Origin: Nitrosospira sp.
Lineage (GTDB): Bacteria > Pseudomonadota > Gammaproteobacteria > Burkholderiales > Nitrosomonadaceae
Reading direction: 5' to 3'
NCBI GenBank assembly: GCA_026399575.1
Contig: JAPLQS010000047.1
Span: 1-64,000 of the forward strand
Length of the DNA stretch: 64,000 nt
A program made the position numbers and the translations under genes. The notes beneath the pieces were generated by a model. It saw only the letters and a list, made by a program, of their open reading frames with translations, had not been told where the DNA came from and did not search any database. This document shows positions 29,640 through 38,510 of this stretch, piece by piece. How positions within the stretch are numbered: position 1 is the first letter of the stretch; every line of letters starts with the position of its first letter.

Positions 29640-30348
29640 GCTCCGGCTCCAGCGGTTTCATCTGCACTTCGCTGATGTTGTGGTGATCGAAGGTGCGCTG
29701 GCCTATGGGTATTTTGTAGCCCTGGCGCTTGATCAGAATCGCGCCAGTGGGGCAGACCTGCGCAGCCTGGTCGGTTGCAGCGAAATTGGTATCGCCCAGT
29801 CTGCCGCTGGCGGCATTCACCACCAGATGCGTGCCGATGCCGCGCCCGGAAATGCCGAACACGTCCTTGCCGTCAACCTCGCGGCTGGCGCGCACGCATA
29901 GCTCGCACAGGATGCAGCGGTTGAGGTCGAGAAAAATATCGGGGTGCGACGCATCCACTGCGCGCGGCTGATAGAAGTGCGTGTAATGCGGACTCTGCAT
30001 CTCCAGATAATAGGCCGCAGCCTGCAACTGGCAATTGCCCGATGCTTCGCATGCCGGGCAGATATGGTTGCCTTCCACGAACAGCATCTGCACCAGCGCC
30101 TTGCGGTCACGGTTGAGTTCGGGTGTATTGCTGGTCACCACCATATCCGCCGCAGCCGGCATGGTGCAGGCAGTCATGTTGCGGCCGTTGACGCTGACCA
30201 CGCACAGCTTGCAACTACCATGCGGCTCGAATTGCGGATTGTGGCATAGGCGCGGGATATACACCCCGGCCGCCAGCGCCGCGTCCATGATGGTCTGGCC
30301 GTCGCTGAACGGCACGTGCTTGCCGTCGATCGTCATGCTGTTGCTCAT
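29632..30348 (-). CDS. hoxU: NAD-reducing hydrogenase, diaphorase small subunit HoxU
   Basis: 238 residues, a NuoG N-terminal homologue that carries Fe-S clusters between HoxF and HoxY. [2Fe-2S] ligands in LCHNPQFEPHGSCKLC, the His-containing 4Fe-4S motif HICPACEASGNCQLQ, and two further cluster motifs CILCELCVRA and VCPTGAI. Start at 30348 overlaps the hoxF stop by 4 bases (ATGA); a further in-frame Met lies 15 bases upstream inside hoxF. Confidence 0.95.
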   Translation of the reverse strand: MSNSMTIDGKHVPFSDGQTIMDAALAAGVYIPRLCHNPQFEPHGSCKLCVVSVNGRNMTACTMPAAADMVVTSNTPELNRDRKALVQMLFVEGNHICPACEASGNCQLQAAAYYLEMQSPHYTHFYQPRAVDASHPDIFLDLNRCILCELCVRASREVDGKDVFGISGRGIGTHLVVNAASGRLGDTNFAATDQAAQVCPTGAILIKRQGYKIPIGQRTFDHHNISEVQMKPLEPEHE

Positions 30349-32138
30349 GGCAGGTGCGCCCATGCATCGTCCCGGCCGGTGATGTTGCGCGCGGTCTCCA
30401 GCGCCCCGTCCAGGTCAAAAGCCGGCTCGAACGCCAGCTTCTTCAGCTTGTGCTGGTAGGCATCCGGAAACTTCTGCAGCAGGTCCAGCACCGGGTTGGC
30501 CGCAGTGTGCCCCAGCCCGCAATGGCTCATGGTCTGCATGACATGGCCGAGCTGCTTCAGTTCCTCCAGGTCGGAGACCGTACCGTGGTCATTTGCTATT
30601 TTATCCACGATTTTTTTCTGCAACTGCGTCCCCACCCGGCACGGCGTGCAGAAGCCGCAGCTTTCATGCGCAAAGAAATGGGCGGAATTCTGTACGACCT
30701 GCAACAGGTCGCGTCCGCGCCGGAACACGGTGAGTGCTCCTGCGGTAGGCAAGTCTTCAAAACAAATACGCCGGTTGAATTCCTGCGCTGAAACCAGGAT
30801 GCCGGAAGGTCCGCTCACTTGCACCGCGTAAGGGTCTTCTGCACCGCAGTCGTCGAGAATTTCCTGCAATGCAATGCCAAATGGGTATTCGTAGATGCCC
30901 GGCCGGGCGCAATCACCGGCAATGCTGAGTATCTTGCTGCCGCTGGATTGCGCCGTACCCATGGCGGCAAACCACGCGCCGCCCTGTGCTGCGATCCGGG
31001 CGGCGCAGGCCAGGGTTTCCACGTTATCCACCACTGTGGGCTGGTCGAGATAGCCGTGTGTCACCGGGAATGGCGGACGATTGCGCGGGCGGCCGCGTTT
31101 GCCTTCGAGCGATTCGATCAGTGCCGATTCTTCACCGCAGATATAGGCACCGGCGCCAAGATGAATTTCAATATCGAAATCGAAACCGCTCTCGCCCAGA
31201 ATATTCCTGCCCAATAAACCGGCCGCCCGCCGCTGCGCCAGCACCTGTTCCAGCTGGTGCAGCAGGTAGCGGTATTCGCCACGCAGATACAGGAAACCTT
31301 TGCTTGCGCCGATTATCCGCGCGCCGACCGTCATGCCTTCGCATACCAGATCGGCGTAGCTGTGCAGCAGCACGCGGTCCTTGAAAGTGCCTGGCTCGCC
31401 TTCATCGGCATTGCACACGATGTAATGCTGCTCGCCCGCAGAAGCGCGGCACATCGACCATTTCCTGGCGACGGAAAAGCCTGCACCGCCACGCCCGCGC
31501 AGCCCGGATGCTTCCATCTCCGCCAGCGTCGCAGCGCTGCCGCGCTCCAATGTCGCCCTGAGCGCAGCACCGGGTATGCAAGATTCGCCCAGTAATGTGC
31601 CGGCGCGGCGGATATTGTCCTTGACCTCGAACAGCATGGGTGGCCAGTCGCAAACAGGTTTCCTGTCACGGATCAGTTCCGCGATCAGATCAAGCCGCGC
31701 GTGATCCAGATTGGTGAGCGGCCAGCCGTTGACCAGCGCTGCCGGTCCCTGGTCGCACATGCCGGTGCAGGAAGTGCTGTCCACGCTCAGCAGATTGTCT
31801 TCCGATACCTTGCCCGGCTCCAGCCACAGCTTGTGGCAGAAATACCGCATCAACTCCGGATTGCCCTGCATCTGGTCGGTGATATTGTCGGAAAACAAAA
31901 TGCGGTATTCGCCTGCCGATTTGAGCGACAGGAAAGAATAGAAACCGGCCACGCCTTCCACGCGCGTTCTCGGCACGTCGAGATGGGCAGCAATGCAGGT
32001 GATCGCCGCAGCAGGAATGAAGTGAAAGATTTCCTGCACCTCGCGCAGGATTTGCAGCAGCTTGTTCGCCTCACGCCCATACCGCTCAAACACGGGTACG
32101 AGTTGCTGTTCGATCTGAGGAAACTCGTGAGGCTGCAT
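30345..32138 (-). CDS. hoxF: NAD-reducing hydrogenase, diaphorase large subunit HoxF
   Basis: 597 residues, a NuoE-NuoF fusion binding FMN and NAD(H). The NuoE-like part (about 1-150) has LLQILREVQEIFHFIP and the reduced cluster motif SCTGMCDQGP; the NuoF part has GLRGRGGAGFSVARKW and NADEGEPGTFKDR for NAD/FMN, LGAGAYICGEESALIESLEG (20 residues) and the [4Fe-4S] ligands ESCGFCTPCRVGT. ATG 32138 has GGAG nine bases upstream; ATG 32156 is possible but lacks a ribosome-binding site. First hox gene, 56 bases after hypE. No separate hoxE or hoxI. Confidence 0.96.
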   Translation of the reverse strand: MQPHEFPQIEQQLVPVFERYGREANKLLQILREVQEIFHFIPAAAITCIAAHLDVPRTRVEGVAGFYSFLSLKSAGEYRILFSDNITDQMQGNPELMRYFCHKLWLEPGKVSEDNLLSVDSTSCTGMCDQGPAALVNGWPLTNLDHARLDLIAELIRDRKPVCDWPPMLFEVKDNIRRAGTLLGESCIPGAALRATLERGSAATLAEMEASGLRGRGGAGFSVARKWSMCRASAGEQHYIVCNADEGEPGTFKDRVLLHSYADLVCEGMTVGARIIGASKGFLYLRGEYRYLLHQLEQVLAQRRAAGLLGRNILGESGFDFDIEIHLGAGAYICGEESALIESLEGKRGRPRNRPPFPVTHGYLDQPTVVDNVETLACAARIAAQGGAWFAAMGTAQSSGSKILSIAGDCARPGIYEYPFGIALQEILDDCGAEDPYAVQVSGPSGILVSAQEFNRRICFEDLPTAGALTVFRRGRDLLQVVQNSAHFFAHESCGFCTPCRVGTQLQKKIVDKIANDHGTVSDLEELKQLGHVMQTMSHCGLGHTAANPVLDLLQKFPDAYQHKLKKLAFEPAFDLDGALETARNITGRDDAWAHLP

Positions 32139-32194
32139 AAAACCGTTCTCCGTCATGAGATAGTGCCAGTATATGTCTGTTAAACAGCAGGCCG

Positions 32195-33199
32195 CTAGCA
32201 GATCCGCGGCAGCGGGTCATCTTCCAGTTCTTCCAGAATACGCTCGCCGCCTAATTCGGTTTGCAATACCACCTGCGCACGTCCTGCGTGGACACTGCCG
32301 ATGATCGAGGCTTCGCGCCCCTGCGGCAGCGCCTGTAATCGCGTCAATGCCGTGGCAGCCTGCGCCGCCTCCACCACTGCCACCACCCGCCCTTCGCATG
32401 CCAGGAACAGCGGATCATAGCCCAGCATCTCGCATACCGCCGCCACCTGCTCGCGCACCGGAATCGCAGTCTGCTGCAACCGCAGTTGCAGACCGGTGGC
32501 GCGGCAGATTTCGTGCAGCACCGTGGCGAGTCCGCCGCGCGTCGGGTCGCGCATGAAACGCAGACCAGACAGCGCGGTCAGCGCCTGCGTCAAAGGCAAC
32601 ACGCTGGCGGCATCCGACAGCAGATCGCCGCGCAGACCGAACTGTTCGCGCGCCAGCATCACGGCGATGCCGTGATCTCCCACCGGTCCGCTTACCAGGA
32701 TGGCATCGCCGGACTGCACCCGATCCATACCAAGCTGCAGATGCGGCGGCCGGGTGCCCACCCCGGTGGCAGCCAGATAGAGGCCGCCGCCTTCGCCGCG
32801 TGGAACCACCTTAGTATCGCCTGCCACCACCACCACCTTGGCCTCACGCGCGGCTGCCGCCAGACTGATGACTATGCGTTCCAGTTTGGCGATTTCGAAA
32901 CCTTCCTCAATGAAGGCATTGAGTGTCAGATAATGCGGCACCGCGCCCGATACCGCGAGATCGTTTACGGTGCCATGCACCGCCAGCGAACCGATGGTGC
33001 CGCCCGGAAACTCCAGCGGCTGCACGGTAAAGCCGTCGGTCGTTATCATCACCACCCCGTCCAGTGCGGGCAATGCCGCCGCATCCGTCTGCACATCCAG
33101 CAGCGGATTGGCAAGGTGCCGCGCGAACAAGCTCTCGATCAGTTCGCGCATGTAGCTGCCGCCGTTGCCGTGCGCAAGGCGGATATGCGTATCATCCAT
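32195..33199 (-). CDS. hypE: Hydrogenase maturation factor HypE
   Basis: 334 residues, full length. Dehydrates the thiocarbamate on its C-terminal cysteine to thiocyanate, the cyanide donor for the Fe(CN)2CO group. AIRS/PurM-type fold: LAHGNGGSYMRELI at the N-terminus, VAGDTKVVPRG (ATP/phosphate site), DPTRGGLATVLHEIC, and the invariant C-terminus PRIC. Start at 33199 overlaps the hypF stop by 8 bases and has CAGGG upstream; longer frames read into hypF. Confidence 0.96.
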   Translation of the reverse strand: MDDTHIRLAHGNGGSYMRELIESLFARHLANPLLDVQTDAAALPALDGVVMITTDGFTVQPLEFPGGTIGSLAVHGTVNDLAVSGAVPHYLTLNAFIEEGFEIAKLERIVISLAAAAREAKVVVVAGDTKVVPRGEGGGLYLAATGVGTRPPHLQLGMDRVQSGDAILVSGPVGDHGIAVMLAREQFGLRGDLLSDAASVLPLTQALTALSGLRFMRDPTRGGLATVLHEICRATGLQLRLQQTAIPVREQVAAVCEMLGYDPLFLACEGRVVAVVEAAQAATALTRLQALPQGREASIIGSVHAGRAQVVLQTELGGERILEELEDDPLPRIC

Positions 33200-35444
33200 C
33201 GGCATGCCCTGCTTCGACCAGTTGCCCCAGCGCGATGCCGCCGTCATTGCACGGCACGCTCTGCGGCAAGTGCGCAGTAAAACCAGCGGCGGCAAGCTGC
33301 GCAACTGCCAGTTCGGCCAGCAATTTGTTCTGGAATACGCCGCCGCTCAGACCTACCAGATCGAACGGAGTCAATGCCTGCATGCGTCGCGCCTGGGCAA
33401 CGATGGCATGCGCCAGGCTCAGATGAAACTGCAGCGCTCTTTGTGCCACTGGCACATCTGCCCGCAGCAACGCCGGCACCAGCGGCCGCCAGTCTGCCGT
33501 GAACAGCCCGGATGCGTCCTGCTCCAGCGGCAAATCCACGGCTTCAGCCTCACCTGTAGCGGCGCTTTCCAGATACATGCCCGCCTGCCCTTCGTAGCTC
33601 GCGTTATCGATCAGATCAAGCAGACTTGCTGCGCCGTCGAACAGCCGGCCGACCGCGGTGGTGACCGGCGAATTCAACCCCTGCTGCCAGGCTTTCTTCA
33701 GCAGCGTGGTATCGGTGGCGGACGGCCGCTCATCCAGTCCGCTCTCCCAGCACAGTGCCATGCCGGAACGCCACGGTTCGCGTCCCGCGCGTTCTCCGCC
33801 CGGCAGCCGGAACGGGCGCATGCGTGCGACCCGCTGCCATGCGCCGGGGCGGCCATGCAGTGCTTCGCCGCCCCATAACGTGCCGTCCTCTCCCAAACCA
33901 ACGCCATCCCAGGTGAACATCAGCCATGTCTTGTGCGGACCATGCTCCAGCGCCAGTGCCGAGGCGTGCGCATGGTGATGCCAGACGCGGAGCAACGGCA
34001 GTCCCTGGCGCGCAGCCCAGCGGCTGCTGGCATAACCGCCATGTGCATCGCATACGATGGCCTGCGCTTGCACCTGGTACAGTCGCTGCAAATCCGCGAT
34101 GACCTGCTCGAATACTGCCAGACTGCGTGGGGCATCCAGATCACCGATGTGGGGAGCGAGCACCGCGCGTTGCCCCCACCCCAGCGCAACGGTATTTTTC
34201 ATGTGACCGCCGACCGCCAGCAGCGGTCGTGCGAATCCGCCGGGAACATCCAGTTCGATTGGCGCGATCCCGCGTCCGGCGCGGAGCAGGCGCGCCTTCC
34301 CGGCAACGATGCGCATCACCGAATCGTCTGCCGGCCGTGCAATCGGGCGATTGTGCTGCAGAAAGATTTGTGTCACGTTGCCCAACCGTTGTTCCGCTTC
34401 CGCATTTTCCGTCAGCACCGGTTCCCCGCTCACGTTGCCGGAAGTGGCGACCACGGGGCGGCCCAATCCGTCCAGCAGCAAATGGTGCAATGGGCTGTAC
34501 GGCAGCATCGCACCGATTTCATTCAGCCCCGGCGCAATCGATTGCGGCAGGGTTGAATCGCTGCGTCGCCGCAATAGCACGATCGGCCGTGCCGGGTCGC
34601 ATAACAATGCACACGCGCCGGCATCGGTTTCCAGTTGCTGCTGCACCTGCTCCAAGCCGTCTGCACCGTGCCATGGAAACATCAACGCCAGCGGCTTGTG
34701 CGGGCGCTGTTTATTGGCGCGCAGCCGGGCAATGGCGGCAGCATTCCCCGCATCGCATAGCAGGTGATAACCGCCGATACCCTTCACCGCCACGATTTCG
34801 CCTTGCTGCAGTGCGGCGATGCAGCCGTCCAGCGCCGCAGTCCCGGCAGTCTGGCCATGCGGCGTGACGAAACAAAGCTGCGGACCGCATGCCGGACACG
34901 CCACCGGCTCGGCATGAAAACGGCGGTCCAGTGGATTTTCGTATTCGCTACGGCACGCCGGACATAACGCAAATCCCGCCATGGTGGTGTTGGCGCGATC
35001 GTAAGGCAGTTGCGTGATCAGGGTATAGCGCGGCCCGCACTGAGTGCAGTTGATGAAGGGATAGCGATAGCGCCGCGCATGCATTGTCTGCATTTCCCGC
35101 CTGCAGTCGGCGCACATGAAATAATCCGGCGGCATATGGATTTGTGCCGCCGCTGTTGCGCTGGGCATGATCTCGAAATGCTCCAGCCTGCGGTAGGCAA
35201 TCCTTTCGGCACGGATCATTTCCGCTTGCGCCAATGGCGGCGCATCGCTGAGCAGCGCCGCGCCAAACGCATCGAGTACTGCAGTCTCGCCCTCGGCCTC
35301 GATCAATACCTGGCCCGCAAGATTCTGCACCCGCCCCGGCAAACCGAACCGCTGCGCCAGGCGAAAAACGAACGGACGGAAACCCACGCCCTGCACCCGC
35401 CCTGTCACCAGCCAGCGGCGTGCCTCAGGTTCCGTTTGAATCAT
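33192..35444 (-). CDS. hypF: Carbamoyltransferase HypF
   Basis: 750 residues, full length. Makes carbamoyl-AMP from carbamoyl phosphate and transfers it to HypE. Domains in order: acylphosphatase (about 1-92; TGRVQGVGFRPFVFRLA), two zinc fingers (about 105-180; CADCRREM, CTQCGPRY, CPACRSEY, CPACGP), YrdC-like (about 200-385; IGGYHLLCDAGN, KPLALM), and the Kae1-like domain with VWHHHAHASALALEH and LSGGVFQNKLL. ATG 35444 follows AAAGGA at 8 bases; the 64-base gap to hypD is the longest among the hyp genes. Confidence 0.97.
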   Translation of the reverse strand: MIQTEPEARRWLVTGRVQGVGFRPFVFRLAQRFGLPGRVQNLAGQVLIEAEGETAVLDAFGAALLSDAPPLAQAEMIRAERIAYRRLEHFEIMPSATAAAQIHMPPDYFMCADCRREMQTMHARRYRYPFINCTQCGPRYTLITQLPYDRANTTMAGFALCPACRSEYENPLDRRFHAEPVACPACGPQLCFVTPHGQTAGTAALDGCIAALQQGEIVAVKGIGGYHLLCDAGNAAAIARLRANKQRPHKPLALMFPWHGADGLEQVQQQLETDAGACALLCDPARPIVLLRRRSDSTLPQSIAPGLNEIGAMLPYSPLHHLLLDGLGRPVVATSGNVSGEPVLTENAEAEQRLGNVTQIFLQHNRPIARPADDSVMRIVAGKARLLRAGRGIAPIELDVPGGFARPLLAVGGHMKNTVALGWGQRAVLAPHIGDLDAPRSLAVFEQVIADLQRLYQVQAQAIVCDAHGGYASSRWAARQGLPLLRVWHHHAHASALALEHGPHKTWLMFTWDGVGLGEDGTLWGGEALHGRPGAWQRVARMRPFRLPGGERAGREPWRSGMALCWESGLDERPSATDTTLLKKAWQQGLNSPVTTAVGRLFDGAASLLDLIDNASYEGQAGMYLESAATGEAEAVDLPLEQDASGLFTADWRPLVPALLRADVPVAQRALQFHLSLAHAIVAQARRMQALTPFDLVGLSGGVFQNKLLAELAVAQLAAAGFTAHLPQSVPCNDGGIALGQLVEAGHADG

Positions 35445-35508
35445 ATGCTTATCCTTTGCGTTCATGCGGTACGGGCAGGCTACCCAGGGAATCTCTGCAC
35501 CAGCGCCC

Positions 35509-36633
35509 TCAAGCGTCGAGAGTCTGCGTGTTGCCGGCCGCTGCGTTGCTCCTGATCCCGGCGGCCCACCAAATCCGGCAGGCGCCTTCGTCCGATACCA
35601 TGCAGGGACCCACCGGTGATTTCGGCGTGCAGGCACGGCCGTAAATCTTGCATTCGTTGGGATTGATTTTGCCCAGCACCACGCTGGCGCATTCGCAGCC
35701 CGGCGGCATCTGCCCGGCGCGTTTGCGTCCGGCTGCGTCAAAATCAGGGAATTGCATGCGCGCATCATGGCGGGCGAAGCGCGGGTTGAGTCCGAAACCG
35801 GAAGCGGGAATCACGCCGATGCCGCGCCAGTTGGCGTCGGTAACATGCAATGCCTGCGTAATTTGTGCTTGCGCCGCCGGATTGCCGCCGGGGCGCACCA
35901 GTTCAGGATAACAGTTGTCGAGAAAATGCTCGCCTTCCAGCAACTGGCGCAAGACCGAATACATCGCCGCCAGCAGCGAAACCGGCATGAAACCCGCAAC
36001 CGCTGTGGGAATGTGATGCTTCTCCACCACGAACAGCCATTCTTCCGGCCCCATCACGGTGGAAACATGGCCGGGTGCGACCAAGCCATCGAAACCCGGC
36101 GTATCCGAATCCAGCAGCATTGCCACTGCGGGCCAGGTACGCCTGGCCGACAGCAGCACGGACAGATTATCCGGCACCCCTTCCAGCAACATGGCTGCCA
36201 CCGGCGCGGTGGTGGTCTCGAAACCAGCGGCAAAGAATACCACTGCCCGCTGCGGGTTTTCCCGCGCAATCCTGACTGCCTCGCGCGGACTGGCGATGGG
36301 CCGGATATCGGCACCGCTGGCTTTGGCCTGTTCCAGCGAGCGCACCTCGCCTTTGGGCACGTTCACTGGCACCCGCAACATGTCGCCAAAAGCGACCAGG
36401 ATCACATCTGCCTGCAACGCCAGCTGTATCGCCTGGTAGACATCTTCTTCCGGGCATACGCACACCGGGCAGCCCGGCCCCGCAATCAGCTCAACCGTCT
36501 TGGGCAGCGCACTCCGGATGCCCGCCAGCGTAATCGAGCGTTCGTGGCCGCCGCATACATTCATGATGCGCACGCGCCGTGGCAGCGGCAGCGCGCGGAT
36601 CTTTGCGAGCCAGTCCTGGGCAGTCAGCGTCAC
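35509..36633 (-). CDS. hypD: Hydrogenase maturation factor HypD
   Basis: 374 residues. Fe-S protein scaffold on which, with HypC, the Fe(CN)2CO unit is built. Invariant motifs: MNVCGGHE (active Cys), GPGCPVCVCP (redox cysteines), FFAAGFETTTAPVA, and the C-terminal cluster ligands PPGCECASVVLGK, CKIYGRACTP, GPCMVSDEGAC. GTG start at 36633 overlaps the hypB stop by 4 bases (GTGA); the frame is open further upstream but overlaps hypB and lacks family residues. Confidence 0.96.
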   Translation of the reverse strand: MTLTAQDWLAKIRALPLPRRVRIMNVCGGHERSITLAGIRSALPKTVELIAGPGCPVCVCPEEDVYQAIQLALQADVILVAFGDMLRVPVNVPKGEVRSLEQAKASGADIRPIASPREAVRIARENPQRAVVFFAAGFETTTAPVAAMLLEGVPDNLSVLLSARRTWPAVAMLLDSDTPGFDGLVAPGHVSTVMGPEEWLFVVEKHHIPTAVAGFMPVSLLAAMYSVLRQLLEGEHFLDNCYPELVRPGGNPAAQAQITQALHVTDANWRGIGVIPASGFGLNPRFARHDARMQFPDFDAAGRKRAGQMPPGCECASVVLGKINPNECKIYGRACTPKSPVGPCMVSDEGACRIWWAAGIRSNAAAGNTQTLDA

Positions 36634-37433
36634 TTGGCCGCCTCGTGCAGCTGCGCACCATCGGCCTGCGGCCTGGGCCGCACAGTCTCTCCCCGATCCA
36701 CGCGTGCGCGTTGCCATGCCAATTCGCTGCGCAGCCAATCCAGCCAGGGTTGCAGGCCCAGTGCCTTGCGCGCGGCCAGTTGCATCACCGGTACGGTGCT
36801 AGCGAGGTTGCGCAGATTTGCTTCGGCACGCGCCGGACTGAAATCATCCAGCAGCGGCAGCAAGTCGCTCTTGGTAAGAAGCAGCAAATCGGCGGCGCGG
36901 AACATCACGGGATATTTGGCTGGCTTGTCGTCACCCTCGGTAACCGACAGCAGCACGACATTGCGATGCTGGCCGAGATCGAAGCTGGCCGGGCATACCA
37001 GGTTGCCGACATTCTCGATGAACAGGATGTCCAGCTCTGCCAGCGGAAACTGATGCAGCGCCTCGTGCACCATGTGTGCATCCAGATGGCATGCCGAGCC
37101 GGTGGTGATCTGGTGCGCCGGCACGCCTTTGGCGCGAATGCGTTTGGCATCATTCTCGGTTTCCAGGTCACCCTCGATCACGCCGATGCGGTATTCGTTG
37201 CGCAAGGCATCGATGGTCGCTTCCAGCAGCGCGGTCTTGCCCGAACCGGGGGAAGACATGAGGTTGATTGTCAGCAACCGCTGCCGGTCAAAATGCTGCC
37301 GATTGTGTATTGCCTGATCGTCGTTCCTGGCCAGCAGGCTTTTCAATACCGCCACGGCGGTGGTGCCGTTCACCGGCTTGTAGGCGAATTCGCGATTACC
37401 CGGCGTAATATTGCAGCCGCAAGTGTCACACAT
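36630..37433 (-). CDS. hypB: Hydrogenase nickel-insertion GTPase HypB
   Basis: 267 residues. SIMIBI-class GTPase that loads nickel with HypA. N-terminal MCDTCGCNI (the CxxCGC-type high-affinity Ni site), G1 SSPGSGKTALLEA, G2/G3 EGDLETENDA and ENVGNLVCPA, G4 TKSDLLP. The metal-site CHxD motif is visible as SACHLDAHMV. There is no histidine-rich nickel-storage stretch. Overlaps hypA by 8 bases and hypD by 4. Confidence 0.97.
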   Translation of the reverse strand: MCDTCGCNITPGNREFAYKPVNGTTAVAVLKSLLARNDDQAIHNRQHFDRQRLLTINLMSSPGSGKTALLEATIDALRNEYRIGVIEGDLETENDAKRIRAKGVPAHQITTGSACHLDAHMVHEALHQFPLAELDILFIENVGNLVCPASFDLGQHRNVVLLSVTEGDDKPAKYPVMFRAADLLLLTKSDLLPLLDDFSPARAEANLRNLASTVPVMQLAARKALGLQPWLDWLRSELAWQRARVDRGETVRPRPQADGAQLHEAAK

Positions 37434-37791
37434 GATTGCTTCCTTCTGCAGTGATCAGTTCCACACTCATGAGCAGCATCTCATCCCCGCTCACCAGTTG
37501 GGTATGGCAACTGCCGCAGGCTGCGCATACCAGCCGGCTCGGCTCGGCCTCGGTCTCGGCACCGCAGCTTTCACATCTCACCTGGAGCGGTGCCAGTTCG
37601 ATCACCAGCGTCGATTCTGCCGCCAGGGTGCCGGCGCTGGCAAAAGGATAGGCATGCTGCATCAATACCGGCTCGACCCCGGACAGGGGGCCTATTTTCA
37701 GCGTTACCAACCCCACGCTTTGCGCCCCATGGGTCAATGCGAGCTGCTGCACCTGATCGATCAAGGATTGACACAGCGAGAGTTCATGCAC
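37426..37791 (-). CDS. hypA: Hydrogenase nickel chaperone HypA
   Basis: 121 residues. Ni-binding N-terminus MHELSLCQSL once GTG 37791 is taken as start; the N-terminal Met-His is needed for nickel binding, which fixes this start. Zinc site CESCGAE and CAACGSC in the C-terminal half; EPVLMQHAYPFAS-like core typical of HypA. Overlaps the hypC stop and hypB start by 8 bases each. Confidence 0.95.
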   Translation of the reverse strand: MHELSLCQSLIDQVQQLALTHGAQSVGLVTLKIGPLSGVEPVLMQHAYPFASAGTLAAESTLVIELAPLQVRCESCGAETEAEPSRLVCAACGSCHTQLVSGDEMLLMSVELITAEGSNHV

Positions 37792-38020
37792 CCTTTGCCT
37801 CCGCGGCCAGCATTTCGTCATAAACTTCCCATGCCGAGCGCGCTTCCTGTTCGTTCATTTTCTGGATCGCATAGCCGACGTGCACCATGACGAAATCGCC
37901 TGTAGCCAGCGGTTCGCCTTGCAGCAGGAACAGGCTCACCTCGCGCGCCACACCCTTTGCCGCACAGTGGGCGTTATAGCCGTCGATTGCGACGATCTGC
38001 ATGGGGATGCCTAGACACAT
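37784..38020 (-). CDS. hypC: Hydrogenase assembly chaperone HypC
   Basis: 78 residues. MCLGIPMQIV at the N-terminus supplies the essential Cys2; GDFVMVHVGYAIQKMNEQEA is the conserved core (20 residues). With HypD it carries the iron precursor and hands it to HoxH. First gene of the eleven-gene operon. The ATG at 38020 has no recognisable Shine-Dalgarno sequence; instead a palindrome abuts it (38022-38031). Confidence 0.95.
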   Translation of the reverse strand: MCLGIPMQIVAIDGYNAHCAAKGVAREVSLFLLQGEPLATGDFVMVHVGYAIQKMNEQEARSAWEVYDEMLAAEAKGA

Positions 38021-38021
38021 A

Positions 38022-38031
38022 ACAATATTGT
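38022..38031. promoter_or_regulatory. Palindrome at the head of the hyp-hox operon
   Basis: ACAATATTGT, a perfect 10-base palindrome within TTGACAATATTGTT on the coding strand, ends one base before the hypC start. It weakly recalls the FNR half-site TTGAC and occupies the ribosome-binding position. A TTGAAT hexamer lies further upstream (38051-38056 region). Operator function is a guess from position. Confidence 0.3.
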
Positions 38032-38082
38032 CAACTTAACTTGCGGCCAATTCAAGCGCCAGGCATAAACAAATGGAGAGTA

Positions 38083-38436
38083 TCAGGGAGTAGCGGTTGG
38101 CTGGAGCTTGCCGCCCTGCGTGAGATCTTTCTTGTCAGCAACCGGAAAATGATAATAGGCAGTGTTCAGGTAGCGGGTGACATCGGTGATCTCATCTTCG
38201 CTCCAGCCCAGCCCGATGTTGCCCTGCCAGCGGCGCACCTGGGCTTTCAAGCTGCGCCAGTCGGTTGCCAATGTCTGCGCGCGCCAGTGGATTTCTGCAG
38301 CATGGCAAGTACTGCAGTGTGCCGAGTAGAGCAGTTCCCCGCGCGTTGCGCCTTGCTCCGGTTGGGCATACGCCAGCGAACCCGCTCCCGCTAAAGCCAA
38401 GCACGCCGCAATGAGCAGCTTCCTTGCCCCAAACAT
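38083..38436 (-). CDS. Small exported c-type cytochrome
   Basis: 117 residues. Signal peptide MFGARKLLIAACLALAGAGS..AYA, then one heme motif CSTCH at about residue 41. Mature length is about 90. No methionine occurs in the mature part, so the usual Met axial ligand is missing; candidate histidines are in AEIHWRA and AYYHFP. The WRSLKAQVRRWQGNIGLGW and DVTRYLN segments are conserved in a group of betaproteobacterial cytochromes I recall but cannot name. It lies between hypC and hpf on the same strand as both; role unknown. Confidence 0.82.
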   Translation of the reverse strand: MFGARKLLIAACLALAGAGSLAYAQPEQGATRGELLYSAHCSTCHAAEIHWRAQTLATDWRSLKAQVRRWQGNIGLGWSEDEITDVTRYLNTAYYHFPVADKKDLTQGGKLQPTATP

Positions 38437-38510
38437 GGAATCGCGGCCATCGTCCAGCCTGTACCAGTATTTCGCTGAATGACGTCCGGTCATGCCGATG
38501 GGTTCGTACT

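Noticed and set aside
27597-29675. A very long open frame opposite hoxH and hoxY
   Set aside because: It is antisense to two clearly recognisable hydrogenase subunits, and its composition is the mirror of GC-rich codon bias.
38192-38510. A longer HPF with a C-terminal extension
   Set aside because: After the frameshift the residues have no family resemblance and run antisense-free through the cytochrome gene in another frame; the true continuation ends at 38511.
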